A DNA stretch of 64,000 bases, taken from the NCBI GenBank assembly GCA_025667525.1, contig CM046878.1, forward strand, positions 391,410,974 through 391,474,973, read 5' to 3'. Source of the DNA: Glebionis coronaria (taxonomy: Eukaryota > Streptophyta > Magnoliopsida > Asterales > Asteraceae). The position numbers were made by a program, and so were the translations under genes. The notes under the pieces were generated by a model that did no database searches, was not told the DNA's origin, and saw nothing but the letters and a program-made list of their open reading frames with translations. Shown one piece after another: positions 1-10,998 of this stretch (the stretch's first letter is position 1; each line of letters opens with the position of its first letter).

Positions 1-649
1 TCGATGTTTATGTTCGACCTTTTCTTTTATGTACTTATATGGTGTGTGATCTAGTCAAATGATCGTAAGTTTTGAGAACTTGAGACGGCATCATCCGATG
101 ACGTCCGATCATGTAGAGCACATATTATGTAATATCTTTTTGACTTTTAACGACGATATTTATTGAGACTTTAATGCGCGTTGGCGAAAGTGAGATGGTG
201 TCTTTGTATTATCTTTTGAGTAGGGACCCGCGTGTGAACACCCTCCGATGACGAAAATGTTTTTTTTCTTGTTAGTTCTTTTGATGTGTGTCCATGACTA
301 TCCGGCCGATGGATATCCTTTAATTTGCAACATTCTTTTTAACTGGACTTACCCGAAAATCCTGTCACCTATTCTTGTCGTCGAATGAGCTTCGTGTGAT
401 TCATAAAATTTTCATGTGTCGAACTTGACGGGTGACTGGTGGATAAGGATTTATTTATTCCTTTTTGGTGAGATACAACTTGACGACAAGTTGCGTTTTG
501 TAAAAGAACCAGTGGAGATCGTGGATCAAGATTCACGTAGGAACGTGAAGACTTCTTTATAAGGAATGCCCTCATCCTTCCGGGTAGTGAACAACTCGTG
601 TATGAGGCGAGTTGAGCGCCGGGACGTCGCTCCCTTAAGGTGGTGAGGA
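1..649 (+). pseudogene. Decayed 3' end of Ty3/gypsy pol (integrase C-terminus), Tekay/Del-like
   Basis: No long ORF survives, but short pieces in sense order match the end of chromovirus integrase. The codons for FHVSNL lie at about 410-427. A stretch reading KLRFVKEPVEIVDQ lies at about 488-529, where this lineage normally has a D-K-L-x-F-x-E-E-P-V-E-I motif. After that, frameshifts and a TAA near 561 destroy the frame. The remnant runs directly into the LTR that starts at 650, as expected for a 3' end. Seen: the motif pieces and the position beside an LTR. Known: VSNL and EEPVEI are typical of plant Tekay/Del integrase tails. Inferred: the rest of the element lies left of the window. Confidence 0.6.
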
Positions 650-3232
650 TGTAAAACCCGTAAAAATAAGGTCATAGTTTAATTCTATTTTCAATTATTT
701 TGAAGTATTTTATAACGTTAAATATTATTATGTTTAACGGTTTAAGTTGAAACCGATATTAAATATTATATTTTAATATTTTGACGAGTAACGAGGACTA
801 CTAGTGATCGCGATAACGACGGATGCCAAAAAATTTATATTTTATTATCGATCGTTTCGATATTTAATACTTTCGACGATATCGTTTTAATTACGTATCG
901 AGTCGTTATATTATTATTTTTCGTGTGCGTTTAAACTTAAAAAAAAAATATATATATTTTTACGAAACCCGAGTCCCGTAAATATTTGTAAAATTTACTA
1001 ATAGTCATTTCCCACTTTTTAGCTAATTATTTTTATTTTGGACCAAAACTATCACAAATTGGCAAAATTAACCTTTCCACCACCATATAAAATGCTTTTT
1101 TTTACCTAACATCACACACACACACTAACTAGCTACAAAAATTTTTTCCCATCCTTTCTTCTTTCTTCTTTTGGCCATACACCACAAGAACACCACCACC
1201 ACAATCCATCAATTTTCTTGATCAAAACTTTGATCCATCCAAAAACGAAACAAGTCCCATTCCTAATTTTGAAAGGTGATTCTAATGGTATCATTTTTAT
1301 CCACATGCAACTATATAAATTTTTCAAGAAAAGTTGGTGATGTTTGATCCAAATTTGTTGTATGCATGTGTTAGTAGTGATGATCAAATGGTGTTTATGC
1401 CATGTTTTTGTTAAAAAGTTGATTTTTAATTTTTGGGTTTTTGATTTTGATGATGATACAAGTGTTAGGATTGGTTTATGATGATATTAGGGGCTTAGGT
1501 TGATGACAAAAGTTGTTGGAATTGATCAAAAACATGATTTTGCAAGAGATTTTAATAGTCAATTTTGGGCAGTAGGTTTGAGGTCATTTTCGGAAATCTT
1601 AAGTCTGAATATAGGTTGTTATTATGGGATTATGTCGTAGAGAATTTCGTTAGTTTCGATTTGATATAAAGTAGGTCTTCCAACTCCAAACGAGGTGGAA
1701 GATACACTAGTTTGATTTTCGTGTACCGGGAGACGAGTGTCGACACAATCCGAAAATTGTTGTCGATATTTGGATCGAATCTCGGGGACTATAAAATGAG
1801 TTTCAAAATGATTCAAGGGCTGTTCTCAGGCTCCAAGTTTAGCCTTTTGAGTCTATTTTTAGAATCAAGTGGCGGTTTTATAAATGAAGTTGTTTAGAAT
1901 GGTCAAAATGGTTTCGTAAGTCAAGGTCGCTAAACTGTCCGGATTTTGTGATTCAAAGATGAGTCAGGCAGGGAACTTTAGAAGTAAAATCTTTTGATAG
2001 GCTCTTGGGAGGACTTTCTACATATAGTAAGTGAGTTCTCTGAGTAGTATCATAAAAATTTGATGTGTCTAAGTATGGGAAAACGGCTTGGACATTTGGT
2101 ATGTTCCGGCAGATTTTTGTTAAAGGCATAGAACAATAAAATGAATATATAGGAGAGTGTAATAGTATCACTTGTATCGTTTTCTCTCGAGTTTGTCGTG
2201 ATTTTATGAGTCGAGTTTTATATTCTTATGTATGGTTTATTTCTCGAGTCTATTATTAATGAACGCACCTCATTTGATAGGTTGCGGTTCTCGTGTTTGA
2301 AAGGCATCATCTATCGTCCGCGATCGTCTCATTACCACTATTGGCTAAGGTGAGTCTATAGCCTCGCTTTATACTAGTTATTAAATGATTTTAAACCCGC
2401 GAGGGGGAATACATGTTTTTTAAACTTAGAACACAAGATTTTTATGGTATGCTTTGTCCCTCTATGAATGGACCCGTGGTTGCCTTTAAATTGCATTAAG
2501 TGATTGCCTTTGTTAAAACCTCAATTATGGACCGTTAATTAACCTATGATGGGTTAACCGCTAGTACAATTAATAGATCTATGGGGGAAGCCGCCCCGGT
2601 TCAGTTTTTGTGGACTTGTCATAGAAGCTTAGGCCCGACCTCCACACTGTTTGAACATATTGTATTGAGAAGTCAGGTATACGGCAATGTACCAATAATC
2701 TGGAGGTAACCGACAATTAATAAATCTATCGTCTTATTAGACTGATATGGGAGTGTCTAAGGGCTCGGTTCCATGAGCTTATTGCAATTTATGCTATATA
2801 CAATTATCATTGTTGATGCAAATTATTATTTGATGCTTATAAGCATGCCACAAACTTATAATCTTTTCTTGTGTTCAAATTGATTACATAAACCTATAGA
2901 TTCACTCGGCTTTTTTGCTGATTGTTTTACTCACATGTATTTTAGGTAATCAAGAAGTGGAAGCTTGGAGGTCACGAGAATGAAGTTGTGCACTGCTTTT
3001 GTTGTTCAAACTCTTTGATTTATTTATCGTTCCATTTTTAAAACAAACCAATATGTTGTTTTAACTTATCTTTTGGTAACGATTACTTGGGACTACGCTA
3101 CTCTGACAAATGTTTTAGGAACGATAAATCTAAAAGGTCTCTTTTTGAGTCGTTCTTTATAAATTATGTGTTGTAGTATCATTGTTTAGCACCCAAAGAT
3201 GTATTCCGCTCCGTGTAAATTTGGGGGTGTTA
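650..3232 (+). mobile_element. LTR of a Tekay-like gypsy element (probable 3' LTR)
   Basis: It starts TGTAAAACCCG and ends in TTTGGGGGTGTTA, closely resembling the start (TGTGACAATCCG) and end (ATTTGGGGGTGTTACA) of the element E LTRs. Internal landmarks occur in the same order as in E: an AACCCGCGAGGG segment near 2394, a CACTCGGC...GCTGA hairpin near 2903-2921, and a GGTAA-containing segment after it. The overall sequence is otherwise very divergent, so this is an older or different subfamily. A 3' LTR is likelier than a solo LTR because a pol remnant precedes it. The right boundary is approximate because the last bases differ from the canonical TGTTACA. The small ORFs inside are not considered genes. 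Confidence 0.65.
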
Positions 3233-4561
3233 AATAATCGCATCCTATGAAGGATTATTCTAAATGCGTGTGTGAGTTTTAAGGCAGTCTAAGGCAACAA
3301 AACACGTTCTAATGCTAATCCGAATAAAACCCAACTAAAACCCTAATCAATTAATCCCAAATTAATCAGAAACCCTAATTAGATTACTTTAATAAAAAAA
3401 CGAGTTAATTAATAGGATTTAAAGAGTAAATTAGGCGAATTAAAAACAAGATTCGATGTTTGTACCTTATGTTGAACGATTGAAATGGATTGAATGATGA
3501 AAACACGAATTGTGTGAGCTTGTGTGTGTGTAACAATGGCGGACAGAAAATAATGAAGAAGAAAGAAAAGAAAGAACGGGAGGGGGGGGGACTTAGGTCA
3601 AATTTTTCACAAAATTCAAAATGGTCACTTTTAACCCCTACAGTTTTCACTTTTCTTTTTGTTTTCTCTTTAAGTTAGTAACTCCTTTTAGGCTAATCAT
3701 CCGTTAAATTACTTAACAATCGTTAGTCCTATCCCATTGTACTAACTATCCACAACTTGAGCATCGCATCCTATTAACAAATCACCGAGACCTAAAGCAA
3801 GTCCTATTTCATTGATCAAGCACAAGTCGTATTCTAAAGCAAGTCCAATCATTAACCATTTAGCCAACTAATTTTCCTCAAACAATGTTGAAAGTCGTTT
3901 TGATGATGAAGACGATTTAATATTTTCTCCCCCTTAAACGATGACCCGTTTTCTATTTAAAGAGCTGTAGTCATTGTTTAAAGAGTCAAATATTGATGAA
4001 AACTTTTCCAATTAATGTCTTGAAAAGATTGATTCGTGGTGGCAATAAGATTTCTCTTATTTAGACAAATTAATGCACTGAAACGTACACTAACTCGTGT
4101 TAGACCAAGTTGTAAAGTAAACTTGATCCCTTTGCATGATTTGGCTTGTAAATCATGCCCGAGAAAATTAATTCTCGTTGTGAGCCAATGTTTTCCAAGG
4201 AAATACGTGACTTTAATGCGAAAAACGGGTTGCAGTCTGAAATAACTACAAGCCATAATGGGCATGTTTTAAAAATGTACAACTTTTATACGGACTCTAT
4301 TTATGGCGCCGTGTCAATATTGATCGACATTTCTAAAGTCGTAAATATTACCGTACTAAAAGACATGCCCGATTTAAAAAAAACGAAAAATATTTTTGGA
4401 TTTTCTTGATTTTATAATTTTTATGGTTTTTCTAGGTTTTATATTTTTTTATGGTTTTTCTTGGTTTTATATTTTTGTATTTTTCTTTTTGTGGTTTATA
4501 TATATACGATAATATACATGATCACGAACAAAGGATACGCATGAATAGTTTACCACCACTA
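3233..4561. other. Unassigned intergenic sequence
   Basis: About 1.3 kb with no recognisable gene or LTR. It contains AAACCCTAAT-type runs around 3340-3380, a homopurine patch around 3540-3595, and a T-rich stretch at about 4390-4495 in which a TTTTTATGGTTTTTC-like unit recurs. Overlapping small ORFs in 4036-4409 lie in competing frames and show no domain I recognise. The 3' LTR of the neighbouring copia element would be expected here, but nothing in this stretch resembles the 5' LTR at 13570-13890. Confidence 0.5.
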
Positions 4562-7500
4562 TTAAGCTGATTCTTCTGCCAATTCTTTGAGAGTCGCTGG
4601 AGAGAATGATTTCATGCCAAGCTTGTCGATCAAAAACTCGATACGTCCTCGATCTAAGGCTTTGGTGAACATATCTGCCAGCTGATACTCGGTGGCGATA
4701 AAATACAGCTCGATCACTCCGTTTTCCACTTGCTCTTTAATGAAATGGTAGCGAATGTCGATGTGCTTTGCCCGGGAGTGTTGAACGTAGTTGCAGCAAA
4801 GGGCAATGGCGCTCTTGTTGTCACAATACATCGGGATTTTGTTGAATCCCAAACCGTAGTCAGTTAGTTGTGATCTCATCCAAAGGACTTGAGCACAACA
4901 ACCGGACATGGCGATGTATTCAGCCTCCGTGCTAGAAATTGCAGCGCTTTTCTGCCTTTTTGAAGACCAACTTATCAATCTGTCTCCAAGGAGTTGCACA
5001 AACCCAGAAGTGCTACGCCTCGTGTCTTGACACCCAGCATGATCGGCATCTGCGTATGATATTAAAGCAATAGAGGAATCTTTCGGATACCATAGACCAC
5101 GATGAAGTGTTCCTTTGAGATACCGAAAGATCCTTTTAACAACATGTAGGTGCTTTTCGGTAGGCCGAGCCTGATACCGGGCACACATGCATACGGCAAA
5201 TTGCAAATCAGGCCTGCTAGCAGTCAGATAGAGAAGGGTGCCGATTATCCCACGGTAGAGTTTTGGATCGACAATAGTCCCATTCCTATCTTCATCTAAC
5301 TTGGATTTCTCCACCATTGGAGTGTCCACGGGGTCACAATTTTCAAAGTTATATTTCTTTAAAGATTCTAGAGCATATTTGGATTGATTAATAAAGATGC
5401 CTCTTAGATTCTGAGAAATTTGTAATCCTAAGAAAAATGAAATTTTTCCCATCATTGACATCTGAAAGCGTGTGGACATCATCTTCTCAAAGCGTTTTGA
5501 CAATTCTATGTTAGAGGCAACAAATATTATATCATCAACATAAATTTGTACCAGTATCATGTCGTTGTCTTCCTTGAGAGTGAATAGAGTGGGGTCCACC
5601 TTGCCTTTGGAGAAGCCTTCCGAGATGAGATATGTTGAAAGGAGATCATACCACACGCGTGGAGCTTGTTTCAACCCATAGAGAGCCTTCTTAAGCTTGT
5701 ACACATGATTAGGAAACTCCGTGCTAACGAACCCATCTGGCTGACTAACATAGACTTCTTCCCTTAGTTCACTATTCAAAAATGCCGTCTTCACATCCAT
5801 TTGATAGACGATCATGTTCATATGAGCAGCATACGCAAGGAATAGTCTAATAGCCTCCAATCTTGCAACAGGAGCAAAAGATTCTTCAAAGTCGATACCC
5901 AAGGCTTGTTTGTATCCTCTAGCAACCAATCTAGCCTTATTCTTCAAGACTCCACCCATCTCATCGAGTTTAACCTTATAAACCCACAACAAAGTAAGGA
6001 TGTTAACCTTGTCAGGGAGAGGAACTAATTCCCATACTTCAAGTCTTTGGAATTTATTTAGTTCCTCTTGCATGGCTTCAATCCAAGATGATTGAGTCAT
6101 AGCATGTTGCCAGTTTTTAGGTTCAACTTCGGAGAGAAATGCATCAAAATAGCAATAGAGTGCACTCTCTTGTAACTGATGGCGTGTAGAGACTGGTCGA
6201 TCGAGACCTCTAATAACATTCCTAATTGGGTGATCTTTTGTCCATTTGGTGTTGTGATTTTCAATCCGTGGTGGTCTGGAGTGAACAATTGTAGGAGCTT
6301 CTTCTGAGGTAGACGCGACTGAAGGGTTTTCAGGTATCGGTATACCAAAGAAAGGAAGCTCTTGTAGGTGAGCATATTCCAAATCGTGATCAGTAGAATC
6401 CTCTTCCACATCAGTAGGCACAAGTAAGGGTGAAGATTCAGGTGTAGTTTGAGAATCACTTGGTAGAGGTGCATCCGGTTCAATGTTAATTGAAGATGCA
6501 TTTGATAAAGCTTCATTAGCTTGAGCAACAACTTCAGGGATTGGAGCTATCACTACAGGTGCTGGAACTTCATCATTTGGGGGATCAAAGAATTCATCAA
6601 ACAACGGTTGAGATAATTTATCCCACTCGGGCCGTGTAGGTGGTAAAAATGATGTAGAAGTAGGATTATTGGGAACTAATCCGGAACTAATAGCACCGGT
6701 TCCCATCTCATGAAGCGCGGGTTCAGAGCTGCGTTGCTCAGAAGCCATCGCTGTCAGCTCATCAAAATCTGCGTCCATAGTTTCTACTATCTTACCAAGA
6801 CGACGGTTGTAAATTCGGTATGCTTTCTTGGAGGGTGAGTAACCAATGAAAATACCTATATCGGCTTTCGGTTGAAGTTTTCCCAAGTTCTCACTATTAA
6901 TGTTTGGATAACAAAGAGCACCAAACACATGAAAAAATGAAACATCGGGTTTACGATCATGTAGAAGCTCGTAAGGTGTTTTTCCATGGCGTTTCCGAAT
7001 GATAGAACGGTTTTGGGTGAAACATGCAGTAGATATAGCTTCTGCCCACAAGAATAATGGAGCGTTCGCATAAATCAGTATAGTCCTAGCAGCTTCCATA
7101 AGCGTACGATTCCGTCTTTCAACGACACCATTTTGTTGTGGAGTACGTGCAGCGGATGTTTCATGTGAAATACCAACTTGTTCATAGTAATCACGAAGAG
7201 TCTGGTTGACGAACTCTGTTCCATTATCTGTACGAATACGGCGGACAGTAGTATTTAAACGTACCTGAATGAATTTCAGAAAAGTGATGATAGCCTTCGG
7301 TGCTTCATCCTTTGTACGTAGAAATCTAACCCATGTAAACCTGGAGAAATCATCCACAATAACAAGGATGAATTTCTTACCGCTCACACTTTCGGTTCGC
7401 ATTGGCCCACAAAGATCCATATGCAAAAGATGTAGTTTTTCTTGATTGGTGTCTTCAGCTTTGGACTTGTATGATTTCTTGGTGCTTTTCCCCCTTGAAC

Positions 7501-8026
7501 ACGCGGAACATAAATGGTCCTTGTAAAATTTGAGCTTTGGAAGACCACGAACTAATTCGTTTTTAGCCAAATGATTAATAGCATCAAAGTTGAGATGAGA
7601 TAATCTGCGATGCCATAACCATGACTTGGTCTTAGATGCTTTGGAGAGAAGACATACTGGAGAGGCGGCCATCATGTCTTGTAGAGACAAGGTATAAAGA
7701 TTTGCACCACGAGATCCCTTCAACAAGTATTTTCCTTCCAAGTTGCGGATGAAACAAGTATGTAGTCGAAAAGCAACCTCTAGGTTGGAATCACAAAACT
7801 GTCCTACTAAAAATAAATTATGACCAAGACCTTCTACATAGTATACCCTTGAAATCGTAACGTTTCCAATCTGATATTCACCATACCCCATTATCTTTGC
7901 AATATGATCATTACCGAATTTAACCGTTCCAAGAAACTTGCTGACGAAATTTCGGAGCATCGAGCGATCTCCGGTCATATGCTTTGAGCAACCGGAGTCC
8001 AAATACCAGAGGATGATTTGGACCAC
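4562..8026 (-). CDS. copia pol: protease motif, GAG-pre-integrase, integrase, RT, RNase H
   Basis: An open frame of 1154 codons. Protease active-site motif [13 protein letters not shown] lies at residues 7-19. The GAG-pre-integrase/zinc region spans about 110-180 (WHRRLSH ... CSAC). The integrase core has D204 (HMDLCGP), D267 (RTDNGTEF) and E303 ([10 protein letters not shown]), giving DD35E spacing. An acidic, proline-rich linker covers about 430-600. RVT_2 reverse transcriptase spans about 665-900, with D744 (QMDVKTAFL) and YVDD at 829-832. RNase H lies at about 985-1110, with [24 protein letters not shown] and HIDIRYHF. All catalytic residues appear present, so the enzyme module could be functional. 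The first Met is probably artificial: the true frame enters from upstream, and a one-base shift near 8010 disconnects it from the preceding block. Confidence 0.92.
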   Translation of the reverse strand: MVQIILWYLDSGCSKHMTGDRSMLRNFVSKFLGTVKFGNDHIAKIMGYGEYQIGNVTISRVYYVEGLGHNLFLVGQFCDSNLEVAFRLHTCFIRNLEGKYLLKGSRGANLYTLSLQDMMAASPVCLLSKASKTKSWLWHRRLSHLNFDAINHLAKNELVRGLPKLKFYKDHLCSACSRGKSTKKSYKSKAEDTNQEKLHLLHMDLCGPMRTESVSGKKFILVIVDDFSRFTWVRFLRTKDEAPKAIITFLKFIQVRLNTTVRRIRTDNGTEFVNQTLRDYYEQVGISHETSAARTPQQNGVVERRNRTLMEAARTILIYANAPLFLWAEAISTACFTQNRSIIRKRHGKTPYELLHDRKPDVSFFHVFGALCYPNINSENLGKLQPKADIGIFIGYSPSKKAYRIYNRRLGKIVETMDADFDELTAMASEQRSSEPALHEMGTGAISSGLVPNNPTSTSFLPPTRPEWDKLSQPLFDEFFDPPNDEVPAPVVIAPIPEVVAQANEALSNASSINIEPDAPLPSDSQTTPESSPLLVPTDVEEDSTDHDLEYAHLQELPFFGIPIPENPSVASTSEEAPTIVHSRPPRIENHNTKWTKDHPIRNVIRGLDRPVSTRHQLQESALYCYFDAFLSEVEPKNWQHAMTQSSWIEAMQEELNKFQRLEVWELVPLPDKVNILTLLWVYKVKLDEMGGVLKNKARLVARGYKQALGIDFEESFAPVARLEAIRLFLAYAAHMNMIVYQMDVKTAFLNSELREEVYVSQPDGFVSTEFPNHVYKLKKALYGLKQAPRVWYDLLSTYLISEGFSKGKVDPTLFTLKEDNDMILVQIYVDDIIFVASNIELSKRFEKMMSTRFQMSMMGKISFFLGLQISQNLRGIFINQSKYALESLKKYNFENCDPVDTPMVEKSKLDEDRNGTIVDPKLYRGIIGTLLYLTASRPDLQFAVCMCARYQARPTEKHLHVVKRIFRYLKGTLHRGLWYPKDSSIALISYADADHAGCQDTRRSTSGFVQLLGDRLISWSSKRQKSAAISSTEAEYIAMSGCCAQVLWMRSQLTDYGLGFNKIPMYCDNKSAIALCCNYVQHSRAKHIDIRYHFIKEQVENGVIELYFIATEYQLADMFTKALDRGRIEFLIDKLGMKSFSPATLKELAEESA

Positions 8027-8478
8027 CTGAAAATATCACCAGAAGAGGACAATGTATAGGTTTCGGAATCTGAATGTTCCTTGTTATTAGCAGGTACATA
8101 TTTAATGATCTTAGATTTTCTAACTTTAGGTTTCTTAGATTTCCTAGCCTTCTTCCTAGTTGGTGGTGTAGATTCAAGTTGGCTTAAATCCTGAGGTATT
8201 TCTTCACTGATAGGCACTATAGTGAGGGCTGACCTAATTAAAGGGCGCAGTTTCCATACTTTAGTGCTAGTGTGCCTAACTAAAGGACGCTGAGACCTAA
8301 CCTCAATGGATGCATTCCTAGTTAAAGGGCACATTTTTCCATCTAATGTAAAGGTCCTACCAGTGGGACGCCATTGCCATCCAACTTGGGTACGAGTTCT
8401 CCCAGTTGGCTTCCATTCAAGATCATTCCTAATAGCATTCATTTCATTCACATGATCAATAAGACACAAATCATGACG
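7975..8478 (-). pseudogene. copia polyprotein segment between the coiled-coil region and protease (frameshifted)
   Basis: About 165 codons that continue the frame of the preceding block after the TAA at 8479-8481. They are basic and contain repeated WKPTGRT/WRPTGRTF motifs and a KKARKSKKPKVRKSK patch, typical of the region just before the protease in this lineage. The frame runs past the protease position in the wrong phase and stops at 7975. The protease motif itself is read from the overlapping frame, so a single-base shift lies between about 7990 and 8026. Most likely one continuous polyprotein originally; the basic patch could bind nucleic acid, but that is inference. Confidence 0.7.
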
Positions 8479-10998
8479 TTAGGAAAACATGCATTCATTA
8501 CAATTCCAACATTTCAAATTAGAATTCACAAATGGTTTAGGCTTCTGCACAGGCGCAAAGCTTTTAGTCTTAACATGATTCTTTTTATTTAAATCTGAAC
8601 TGATATTCCTAGTGTGAGCTTCTACTTTCTTCTTGATGGTACTACTAGTGAAGGGCTTGATCTTATCTTTCTTGAGTGGCGATCCTTTAGCCTTAGTAGA
8701 CTCTTTTAATCCTGTAGAAGGCAAAGTGGGAACATTAGCAACAGATTTTAAAGGTGCCTTACTTGATGGTGCCAATGACGGTTTTGCTCCTGGGGTCTTA
8801 TTGAATGGAGTTACAGCAATGGGTCGATTAGTGAGTAGTACAGAACCCGGTTTTCCTATGTATTGCAAATATGCTAAGCAATATTGAACACGCTTAATAT
8901 ATTCATGAGCTGAATAATAGTAACTGCTTGAGGGATCTAACGCATACAAATCATCTAAAATATCCCTAACAAGATCTACATGCTTAATTGCATTCCTCAT
9001 ATAATCATCGTAGGTAACCGGGTTTTTCTTGTGGAGCGGGTTCTTATAAAGCACTACTGAATTGGTTGTTGGAGCACTAGAGGACGGTGCAGAGTTGGTA
9101 GCTAAGTTATTAACAACTTCTTGTCGGGTGAGAAGAAGTGTCTCCTTTAACTCGGCCAAAACCATATTTTTGTCAATGAGCTGGATGTTTAAGTCAGAGA
9201 TTTCCTCACACTTTTGGTTTAGTTGTTCAACATAAGATTGTTGTTGTGTTGCATTAAAACCTAAGCCTTCTTCTATTGAACCATAAAGAGCGGATAGTCC
9301 CTGTCTTGCCCGATCCATCTCCCCTAGAATAGACGAAAGTCTAATTTCTAAGTCCTGGTTTTTATACTCTGCAGCCTCTAGTTCCAATTTTAGTGTTTCA
9401 TTTGATGACACATCTCTCTTTAATCTCATAATTTCTTCCTCTAATGCCTTAACTATCTCAATCATCTTGTCACTCGTCTCAACACTGTTTTCACAACCAT
9501 TTGTTATCAAAAGATCCTCATTTTGAGTTTGTTGTTTTAATTCTAAAGATATACAATGTTGTTCAAGTTGATTAAAGCGTTTTGTAAGTAAATTGTAAGA
9601 ATCTTGAAGCTTTAAAAATTCAGCGTTAGATTCGTGAGAAGAATGATTATCTACCTCATTTACAGTATCATCAACATTTACAGAGAGATCACACACATCA
9701 TCACATATATTCACAACATCACATTTAATCATAGCGGATGTAAGCTCATTCGAATAATTAACATTCACAGTAGTAAGCACATCACACGAAATTACTTGGG
9801 ACAAGAATCGGTCATATTCGGATAAAATCTTTTCCTTTTCAATTAATTGTAGTTCGTAAGCGGTGTCCATTTCATAAAACACTTTTTGAACTTCTGCAAT
9901 TTCAAACTCGAGATTTTCCGAAAGAGATGCAAAACTTCTTTTTAGACTTTCGACAAACGGATTGATCTCATTCTTAAACACCTCGTTCATGTGTTCGAAA
10001 GCCCATTCTCCGGCGTTTAGGCCATTTGAAGTCGTACATTCCCGAATGACCTTGTCAAAACTAGCAAAGTATTGATTAATCTCTTGCAAGTTTAACCATA
10101 CAGTGCTAACAGGTGGAAGATCCTTTGGAATTTCCTTAGGTCCTTCCATTTTGACAAGTGTAGGAAGTGTACTAGGGTTTTCTTCATTTAACATGTAGGT
10201 TGGTACTGTGATGAGATCTTTATCCATATGGAAGCGAATTCTAAAATCCGTTTTTGCAAGCTCCTGATTCATTTTAAAATAATCACACTCGGGATATTTT
10301 GCAAAGTTGTATGACCGATTCTCATCAACTAGATCCTTATTTGTGCGATCATCAAAAATGACAATCGGGTCTAAGACCAATCCTAATTGGGTTGCATTAT
10401 AAAGTCTTGGACTATGGATAAAAGCTTGTTTTGCATACCGTGGGTTAGGGGGAAGGCATTTTTGACGCGATAAGTTAAACTCTCTAAACGATGCGTCAAA
10501 TAAGTGCACTAGTTGAGAGGCAGCGTATTGTCTTAAAAGCAAATAATCTAAACTTCTAATCTTATTAGCCGCATTAATTTCCATTTCATTCTTTTTAGAC
10601 TCGAGTAATTCAAAATCCGTTTGAAGTTTGTGAAAATTAGTGACCACCAACTCTTTTTCTTTAAGTTCGTTAGAAAGATTTGCTCTTAAGGTTTCAATTT
10701 CTTGCAAATGACTCATTTGTTTGTTTCGAAAATGATCATATTCGGGATTTGTTAGAACAGTGGACGAAGGAACTAATTCCAAAGTTTGAACTTTTTCGTT
10801 GCACAAAGCAAGCTCAGCAGACAAATTCTTATTCTTAGCTAGGGTTTCTAAGAGTGCAGTATTCATTTGGCTAAGTAATGTAGCAGGAACCATGACCAAA
10901 TCTTGTTGAGCAGGAATATGCGTATGCGAAATGGCTCCCGGTTGTGATTCACTCAAAGTCTGGGGACTCACATTTATATTACTATCATTGATTGTCTC
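8479..10998 (-). CDS. Long coiled-coil region of the copia polyprotein (between gag and protease)
   Basis: About 830 sense codons in the same frame as gag, entered directly after the gag TAG at 10999-11001. It is rich in Leu, Glu, Lys and Asn with heptad-like patterns in three stretches: N-terminal (around ETLRANLSNELKEKELVV), central (around MIEIVKALEEEIMRLKRDV) and a third (around YVEQLNQKCEEISDLNIQL). Between them is a more globular part of roughly 250 residues with no motif I recognise. The C-terminus is basic and ends in CWNCNECMF, a possible half zinc site, before a TAA. Ordinary copia elements have nothing of this size here. A similar region exists, from memory, in abundant Asteraceae copia polyproteins. 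A role in particle assembly or host-protein contact is speculation. Confidence 0.8.
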   Translation of the reverse strand, partial: ETINDSNINVSPQTLSESQPGAISHTHIPAQQDLVMVPATLLSQMNTALLETLAKNKNLSAELALCNEKVQTLELVPSSTVLTNPEYDHFRNKQMSHLQEIETLRANLSNELKEKELVVTNFHKLQTDFELLESKKNEMEINAANKIRSLDYLLLRQYAASQLVHLFDASFREFNLSRQKCLPPNPRYAKQAFIHSPRLYNATQLGLVLDPIVIFDDRTNKDLVDENRSYNFAKYPECDYFKMNQELAKTDFRIRFHMDKDLITVPTYMLNEENPSTLPTLVKMEGPKEIPKDLPPVSTVWLNLQEINQYFASFDKVIRECTTSNGLNAGEWAFEHMNEVFKNEINPFVESLKRSFASLSENLEFEIAEVQKVFYEMDTAYELQLIEKEKILSEYDRFLSQVISCDVLTTVNVNYSNELTSAMIKCDVVNICDDVCDLSVNVDDTVNEVDNHSSHESNAEFLKLQDSYNLLTKRFNQLEQHCISLELKQQTQNEDLLITNGCENSVETSDKMIEIVKALEEEIMRLKRDVSSNETLKLELEAAEYKNQDLEIRLSSILGEMDRARQGLSALYGSIEEGLGFNATQQQSYVEQLNQKCEEISDLNIQLIDKNMVLAELKETLLLTRQEVVNNLATNSAPSSSAPTTNSVVLYKNPLHKKNPVTYDDYMRNAIKHVDLVRDILDDLYALDPSSSYYYSAHEYIKRVQYCLAYLQYIGKPGSVLLTNRPIAVTPFNKTPGAKPSLAPSSKAPLKSVANVPTLPSTGLKESTKAKGSPLKKDKIKPFTSSTIKKKVEAHTRNISSDLNKKNHVKTKSFAPVQKPKPFVNSNLKCWNCNECMFS

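Noticed and set aside
4312..4319. TGGCGCC-like string resembling a tRNA-Asp primer site
   Set aside because: The match stops after the first bases, and no LTR end or leader of the B, C or D type accompanies it.
4155..4409. Possible small gene left of the copia element
   Set aside because: Competing overlapping frames on both strands, no motif, no promoter or splice pattern that I could support.
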